Assembly: GCA_907165135.1 (NCBI GenBank)
Contig: OU015567.1
Location: forward strand, 11,041,001 to 11,105,000
DNA from: Oikopleura dioica
Lineage: Eukaryota; Chordata; Appendicularia; Copelata; Oikopleuridae
Direction of reading: 5' to 3'
Length of the DNA: 64,000 nt
The notes below the pieces were generated by a model that worked only from the letters and a program-made list of their open reading frames with translations, did not search any database and had not been told where the DNA came from. Shown in pieces: positions 57,423 to 64,000 of the stretch. A program made the position numbers and the translations under genes. How positions within the stretch are numbered: the first letter of the stretch is position 1; every line of letters starts with the position of its first letter.

Positions 57423-60400
57423 ATGACAGAGCCGAGGTGGATAAATATTCGAGTCAAAATGCTTGCGGGCGAAGATCATGAGGTGAAAATAATGAACACT
57501 TCTAGCATCGGAGCTCTGAAGGAAGATCTCCAAGAGAAAACGGGAACTCCGCCAAGTCGCCAAAGGATAATTTTCCAAGGCCGAGAGCTCAGTGATAGAT
57601 CCGCCATTGCCTCGTGTGGTCTTCAGGATGGCTCAGTTGTCCATTGTGTTTCTAACGCTCCTCCGTCTAATGATACGTCTACCAGTACTCAGGAACAGTC
57701 TCCATGAATAGTTTTCCCTTCGAGCGGGAAATCCCAACAGTGGAAGATTTTTATTTCCATTGAGGAATCTGCAACTTTATGGAAACTTTTATAAGGCACA
57801 GGCTGCTGCTCCATCTCAAGCTCGCGTGGAAATGCACCGCGCTGTGACACTTTTTGTCGCAGCTGCATCGCGTCTAGACAACCGCCAGACAAGTTCGATA
57901 ACAACTGACACAACAGATCGAAGTATGAACGATATGGACGCACTAGCCACGAACATGGAAGATTTGGCTCGTGGAATGGACAATCTGCCAGCAAGTTTGA
58001 GATCTCTTGCTCTGGGGCTGAGAGCTGATACGCCTTCTGATTTTGAAGCGTTGGAAGCTGATTTTCGTAATGCATCCAGTGCACTCATGCGTCTTGGAAC
58101 AGCAGCGTCGCGTATGTCTAGCGCAAGAATCAATTGGTCCGCTCCGCCACCTAGAACTGTTGAGTACCGACAGACTCGTGTGTCCCGAAATCAAGGCGCG
58201 AGAGGCGCAGGAGGCAATTCAGCAGGAATAGTCATTCCGGTCAGCGTCACTGCTAACGCAAATGGGCAAGACTCAGATGATATTCTCGGAAATATCCGTG
58301 CTCAAATTGAAAATGGCTTGCAAGGAGCTCTAGCAAATGCGAATGCTTCGATTCAAGAACGTCTAGCGGGAACAGGGTAAGTCAACGTATGAGAATCTGA
58401 TAATAATCATTTGAAATAAGGACGAGAGCTGCGGAGTTAAACGCTCAACTCGACCGACACATCCAGCAGCACACACAGATGCTAGACCAAGTGAATCAAC
58501 TACGTGACCACTTGCCATCGGCAGCTAGCACGGCACAAACAACACAAGAGACGAGTTCGACTACTACTTCATCATCTAGTCCATCAAATAACCAAACTAA
58601 TGGACAACAAGCTACACTTCAAGCGCAAGTTATTTCAATGGTGAATAGGCTTGGCGCGATTGATGGTGAAGAAGGCGACGACCGACTTGGTGGTATAAAT
58701 GCGAACATCACAATCAACGCACAAGTTACACCAAATATTCACATTCGAATCGTTCCACCAAGCATGGCCATGGAGCCTGTTCGAAACAACCGTGGAGAAG
58801 AAGCAACTTTCCATGCTTCGAGTGCCGAAGATGCGACTCGAAGGGCAACAGGTCTTTCAGCAGATATTATCGAGCAAATAACTGCGTCTGTGAATAATAA
58901 TGCTCAAACTGGAAGCCCAATTGTAATTGGTAATTTCGAAGGTGTTGAATATTATTTTTTAATTTCAAATAGAGTGCGAAAACACCGATACAAACGGAGA
59001 AGTTGGTCGTGTAATTGGAGAAGCCCTCAGTCAGACTTTCGACAACTTGACGAACCCACAAAATATTACAACAAGAGATGGCGTAGACGTAGTCGGACAG
59101 CCCTTCAACGAACGTGAAGCCGCATTATTAGAAGCAGCTCAAATAAGGCCTTCTTCGACGAGAAATTCTTCAAGAAACTCTTCGAGAAACTCCTCAAGAA
59201 GAAGCCATTCGCCGTTGTCCCCAGCCGCTGATATCAGTGGCCCTGATGTCGCTACGTTTTCTCAAGGAGGGGTAGGATCTATTTTATTTCTCGTTGAACT
59301 AATAATTTCAAGGTAATTATTCGTTTCAAAGAAGTTGACCTTGAAATGCGACTAATTGACTGGATCGGAAGTGAAATCGGAAACAACCCTACACTTCTTC
59401 CATTCCGATCGTCAATTGAGTCAATTCACATGCGTGAGGTCGTTGCCATTTTTGACCGGCAAGATGCGTCTGAAAACTTGCAAGGCATCTTCCGAAAGAT
59501 CGTCATGTTCGCTGGAATTTTGGAAGGAGGAATGCCCGGCATGTTCAGACTTTTCTTTGGCGACGAGATGTTGAAAAAGGGAAAGAAAGATATTGACGTG
59601 ATCGAGTCAAATATGAGGTAATAAAATATATTCTTTATTATGTGATAATATGCGCTTGAAGCCTCCTCCGTCATACCCTGCGTCTTCTCAAAGAAACAGT
59701 TCATAACCGCGAACAACTCGGAAAGACGCTGCGAAACTTCGCCAAAAAGTTCGTCAAGCTCAACTGCGAAATATTCCAAAGTAAACGTGATTTCATTCTC
59801 CATGCTGCCAGTTTTGCTAAAGCAAGTAATGGTTACGGAGTCCGGAGGAGAGAAATGTTTGAAAATGCTATTTATATTGCTTCCGTCAGTGACGATAAAG
59901 ACCTGCTTATCGATGGATATGTGATGGATAGTAAGAGAGAACAAGATAAATCCTTTGATAAATATTTTCTCAGTTCAAGAGACTCCAGTGAAATTAGAAA
60001 CAGAAAAGCCTGCCACAGAGCCGGTTGATGACGGTCTCATGGAGGACGACATCGACTCAGATCATGATGATATGGTTAAAGAATCCAAAGCAGTGGCAAA
60101 GAGCCCCGCTCAATCATTATCTTCAGCCTCTTCACAGTCGAGTGCACCGGGAAGTCGGAAGATTTCTACTGATAAACCGAAAGGTAAGTTAACGAGAAAC
60201 TTGCTTCCCTTTGACTTTGTGAAAGATATTGGTGATTTAATCATCACATATAATTGTTTGGACTTCCTTTCTTGATAAAAATTTAGCCGAAACGATAACA
60301 GATGAATGTCTTCCAAAAGAGTGGCGCCCGATCGTATCGAGAGATGCTCATATTGTGAGAGGTACCCTCAAAGCGTCATCTGATTTTATCTTTACTACTA

Positions 60401-60488
60401 TACTTCAGAGCATAGCCAAAATTCTTCAAGAAAAAACGTCAAGCTATCCGCCGCTTATCGAGCGGGAATGCCTTCAAAACGCCCATGA
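57423..60488 (+). CDS. BAG6: BAG6-like ubiquitin-domain chaperone, copy A
   Basis: Nine exons, 57423-57692, 57796-58376, 58421-58941, 58973-59271, 59313-59617, 59662-59930, 59974-60183, 60287-60361 and 60409-60488, give 869 residues. An N-terminal ubiquitin-like domain (RQRIIFQGRELSDR) is followed by helical and Ser/Thr/Gln-rich parts, VGRVIGEALSQTFDNL, a conserved helical region (FRKIVMFAGILEGGMPGMF, LLRHTLRLLKETVHNREQL) and a C-terminus with LPKEWRPIVSRDAH and LSAAYRAGMPSKRP, matching the LPPQWVPII...LSDAYLSGMPAKR ending of BAG6. BAG6 holds tail-anchored and mislocalised proteins in the cytosol. The first intron (57693-57795) fits only GA-AG; otherwise the frame stops just after the ubiquitin-like domain. 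Confidence 0.8.
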
Positions 60489-60609
60489 GTTCACGATGCA
60501 ATCAAACATTTACTAGATATGATCACTTACTGTAAAATTTCTATAAAACAAAAATAAAACTTTATACTTGCCTGACTAAAAGCCTTCATGTTCATCGAAA
60601 ACCACTAGA

Positions 60610-63072
60610 ATGGGCGAGTTTACGATACGAGTGAAAACGCTCGACGGTCAGACAAACGAAGTGACTCTTGTCGACACCTCGACCGTACTCCAGCTCAAGG
60701 AGCTGATCGAGAAAAAGACTCAAATCGCGAAAAACCGGCAAAAAATCATCTATCGGGGGCGAGTGCTCACAGACAACCTCTTACTGAAAGATCAGGCTGA
60801 TATAAATGGATCTGCAGTTCACGTAGTCGACTCAAATAGAGTTGTAAATTCAAGGGCAGATCAGACCAGGCAACAGCCAAATGGGTCAGGCAGCAGCAGA
60901 AGCAGAAATTCTGATCGACCAAGAGGACGAGAACGCTACAGAACTTCGCATAGGACTTCTGCTGCAAGGGAAGGACTACGAAGTCGACTCTATTCAATGG
61001 AAACTTGGCTCGCTCGCTTCGAAGGTTCTCTTACGGCTTTAGATAGAGGTGCTACTCCAGAAGACTCTCGGCAATTCGCAAATGAGCCAGACCCGCCAAA
61101 TCCGGCCGAGATGAACAATCCTATTCCGGTGACAGATCTCGCATCAATTGTAAATCGCGCTGCTGACAGCATTGAACGCTTTCCAGCTGCTCTGAGACGT
61201 CTACACACGTTCATATCCGACGATCCGTTGTTAGCATCTCGTAATTCTACGGAATTCACTGAAGCTCGATCACTTGTTCAAAATGCAATGGATGCCTCAC
61301 GATATTTACATCAATTCGCGCAGGTACAAACCAATCAAGAATTCTTTATAAATAAGGATGTTTAGATCTTCTCCAGCTTGATCATTCCGCTAGGAGAAGT
61401 CCCTCCGAGAAATTTGAATATCATCCAGCAGGGAAATTATCGCTTGCCCCCGAATATTCTTCTGGCTCCTAGGAATGTGATATATTCATCATTATTTGAG
61501 AATCAACATTTTCCGAATAAAAATTATCATATTTGAAGCAATCAAGCGGGATTGCTCGGTTCTCTTATGGCATTTGAAGGTCCAGCTGGAGGGTCTCAAG
61601 GTGATGAGTCCATGACTGGTTCAAGTGCTGACGCTACATCAAGTACTGTCTAGTTAAAAACGTACTTGTTAATTGCTTTCCTTTTATAGTATTCACGAAT
61701 CCACCGCAGCTGCTGATTTCAGAGCAAATCCCCTTTCCAACGCAAGGAGTGTCGCAACTGGCGCAGCAAAGACTAGCCGAGCAGTTCAATCGTTTCCGAG
61801 CTTCGATGCCGGACCCAATTATTCCAGTCGTTGGAGTTAACTCTGCTGCTCCCGCCTCCGGAGGTCCACCAGCAGCTCCAGCACCAACACCAGCTGCTGC
61901 TCCACCACCCGCTTCTGAACAAACGCAACAACAGCAGCAACCATCAGCTGCAGCGCCAAATAATCAAGCAACAACGGCGAATATAAATATCACAGCGAGT
62001 ATCACGCCAAATGTACAAATAAATATCCGCCTTCCTCGCGAATCGTCTCGAGCGAGACCATCTGGTGCTGCCAGTCGCAGAGTTGTGCCCAGAAATGAAG
62101 CTAATGGCACCTCGACAGCTGCTCCAGCTGCTAGTAACGGGAGTGAAGGTAACCGGACATCTACTGCAGCGCCGCCACCACCTCCGGTAATGCCTGATCA
62201 TTTGTCCTCAATGCTTCCTCGTGATATCTTGAACGAGATCACCAGATCTGTCAATAGGTGAAACTCATCATATTTTATGGAGTAATATTGTTCCTTTAGA
62301 TTCAATTCTTCTGGCGATCCCGTTGTTATTGAATCTATGGGCCAGCCGAATCAAGAAGTGGGAAGAATAGTCGGCGAAGCGGTATTCCAAACATTGCAAA
62401 ACCTCTATTCCAGCGATCAAAGACCTGGAACAAGTTCAATTGAAGTTCTTGCTTCTCGCATGCCCCCTCAACACTCTGCAAGAGGCGAATCTCAGCCAAT
62501 GCAATGGAACCAACCAACACAGTTACCAGTTGACACACCACCAGTAAATTTGTCAAATGGAAGTTTCGGGAGCAACCCGCCAAGGCGAACAAGACAGGCT
62601 CCTCGACAAGCGCCCTCTCCCCCTGATTTCGACAGCTTCCAGTTCACTGCAAAAAATAATGAAACGTTGATGGGTTTCCTCTTCGGCGAAGTTGAGGATA
62701 GCTGTCGAAAGACTGGAATGTCTGGAGAAGAAGCGAGCCTTTGGGATAAGATAGTTCAGCATGTTCAAATCTTCAAACTTCCGCTAAAAGCTGCATTAGA
62801 GTATGCTCTTTGCATTTATTCCCAAATAAATTAAATTTTCAGCCTTTTTGCGAACAAATCCAGCTGCCGGAAAGAATTCAAAGACTTGGTTAGCTTGATC
62901 AAGTCGAACAAAGATCATGTGACCGCTGCATTCAAAGCTTTTATTGAAAGGATTTTTGCGAATGAAGCTCCAATTGCTGAAGCTAATATTCTCGAATCTA
63001 ATTTGAGGTGAGGTATTATATTCAAGCCTTTAATTTCAAGGGAATCGATTGTCTAGGATGAGGGCCATTTAA
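60610..63072 (+). CDS. BAG6-like protein, copy B, C-terminally truncated
   Basis: Seven exons, 60610-61323, 61366-61472, 61539-61600, 61690-62257, 62300-62800, 62843-63007 and 63057-63072, give 710 residues. It repeats the plan of copy A: ubiquitin-like domain (RQKIIYRGRVLTDN), SIERFPAALRRL helix, ITPNVQINIRLPRES against VTPNIHIRIVPPS in A, GDPVVIE and VGRIVGEAVFQTLQNL, and LFFGD/LFGEV region. It ends right after ILESNLRMRAI, where A goes on for about 270 more residues, so it lacks the C-terminal BAG-like part. The intron 61473-61538 fits only GA-AG (CTAG|GAATGT). It starts 121 bp after copy A. Confidence 0.72.
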
Positions 63073-63106
63073 AGGAATTTATTTTCAAGTGGAAACATGA
63101 AGCAGT

Positions 63107-64000
63107 TTATATAGATGGGTTGTCGTTGAGCCAAGATGATTTATAGAGACCGTCCAGAGAAATCCTCTTTGTCGGGAAGTAGCACAGCAGCCTGTCTAAC
63201 ATTTCTCGACTCGTATTCGTCAGTTTTATCTCTCTTCTGAAATTTCGCCTGTGCTGACCCATGTTGACCTCAAATTCACCACAGAGCAGAAAGTACAGTA
63301 GCGCGCCCATAGACCACACAAGCATTTTCTCACTGTCAAATTCATTGAAAGTGAAACATTCGGGCGGGAAGAAGTCCAGAGTACCGGCGACATTTTGATC
63401 GGCTAAGTGCGAGAAGGTTGCGCAGCCGAAGTCGATGAGTTTGATGTCGAAGGAGTTTTTCGAGATGAGAATGTTGTCGGGTTTGATATCGCGATGGATG
63501 ATCCCGTTGTCGTGTAGCTCACGCAGGCACTAAAAACGAGGGATCAACACACGCTATTTTGAGATCATGGGTTTACAAGTGACAAGGCGCTGCCTGTTCT
63601 CTAAATTTATTAAAAATACGTAGTGAAGGTGGCAATGCAAAAGTATTGTTGTCATCGCCTCATTCAGATCAAACGAAGGTCGTTTAGGCATAATATCAAA
63701 CATGAGTAAGGATCTTGAGGGTTCACACCTTTTAACTCTGACTAAGAAGGATGAATTCTCGCTCAAGATAATGTAAAACTTCATACCCTTACGTACATAC
63801 CTCCGTAAGCTGACAAAATATGCTTCGGGCTAAATCTTCTGGTAAGCAGCCTCCTGGAAATCCAGTGGCGAATTGTCGTAAATTCACGACATCGCTGGGG
63901 TTTTCCATCACTAACACGTAGGAGTCGTCCTTCTCAATCCAGTCTAAGGGAGTCACGACGAAGGAGGATATTTTCGACGCAAGTAGTTGGAAGTAAATCT
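63107..64000 (-). CDS. PIM-like serine/threonine kinase, 5' end outside window
   Basis: Two minus-strand exons are visible, 64000-63801 (cut by the window) and 63529-63107. They carry [15 protein letters not shown], the hinge [10 protein letters not shown] with proline near it as in PIM kinases, [54 protein letters not shown] and [15 protein letters not shown]. The glycine loop and catalytic lysine lie beyond the edge. The order and the short activation loop point to the PIM family of constitutively active kinases. It converges on BAG6 copy B with only 34 bp between stop codons. The intron (271 nt) contains a minus-strand open frame that I take as non-coding. Confidence 0.8.

Noticed and set aside
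59426-59944. Long minus-strand ORF opposite BAG6 copy A
   Set aside because: The plus strand in the same stretch encodes the conserved helical region of BAG6 with correct splice sites.

Overview
The window looks like a piece of an appendicularian tunicate genome, most likely Oikopleura. Coding regions recovered with conserved chordate homologues are split by very short introns, commonly 35-60 nt, intergenic gaps are often under 250 bp, and genes lie on both strands in tight same-direction runs. Many starts sit a few bases after a pyrimidine-rich AG with no 5' exon in sight, as expected for spliced-leader trans-splicing. Several introns keep the reading frame only if they begin with GA rather than GT, a kind of non-canonical splicing known from this group. 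Exon boundaries below were worked out by eye from reading-frame continuity, splice dinucleotides and remembered family motifs; no search was run.

Layout. 1-7.1 kb: an unidentified five-exon protein with a mariner-type MITE in intron 1, a Zar1-like zinc-ribbon gene on the minus strand, and an IQCH-like ATP-grasp protein whose 3' end carries a hAT-type MITE. 7.1-10.3 kb: non-coding DNA with a 764 bp TTAA-flanked foldback element. 10.3-18.9 kb: the H3K79 methyltransferase DOT1L, two tandem C2H2 zinc-finger paralogues and a C2HC zinc-finger gene. 19.7-24.7 kb: a low-complexity coiled-coil protein, the lipid hydrolase ABHD16 and the rRNA m6A methyltransferase ZCCHC4. 25.7-29.3 kb: a three-dsRBD protein (minus), a doubtful short gene and a cysteine-rich kelch protein. 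29.3-35.5 kb: replication-type histone H2A (minus) and H2B (plus) that would be a head-to-head pair about 300 bp apart if not for a 5.1 kb segment with about 205 bp terminal inverted repeats holding several small spliced genes. 35.8-45.8 kb, all minus strand: PKA type I regulatory subunit, then mL37, presenilin and a PHF7/G2E3-type PHD protein. 47.0-50.2 kb: pyruvate dehydrogenase kinase (plus) and a Ly6-like membrane protein (minus). 50.6-63.1 kb: six plus-strand genes in a row (GCDH, NIFK, CLK kinase, ADH5, two BAG6-like paralogues). The window ends in a PIM-like kinase on the minus strand, cut by the edge.

The contents are mostly household and chromatin genes; no single pathway unites them. 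Neighbouring same-strand genes with small gaps (zinc fingers A-B-C; NIFK-CLK; ADH5-BAG6A-BAG6B; PHF7-presenilin-mL37) are operon candidates. The features most worth a second look are the inverted-repeat segment that splits the histone promoter, the set of GA-AG introns, and the 72 bp insertion that separates two otherwise matching zinc-finger paralogues.
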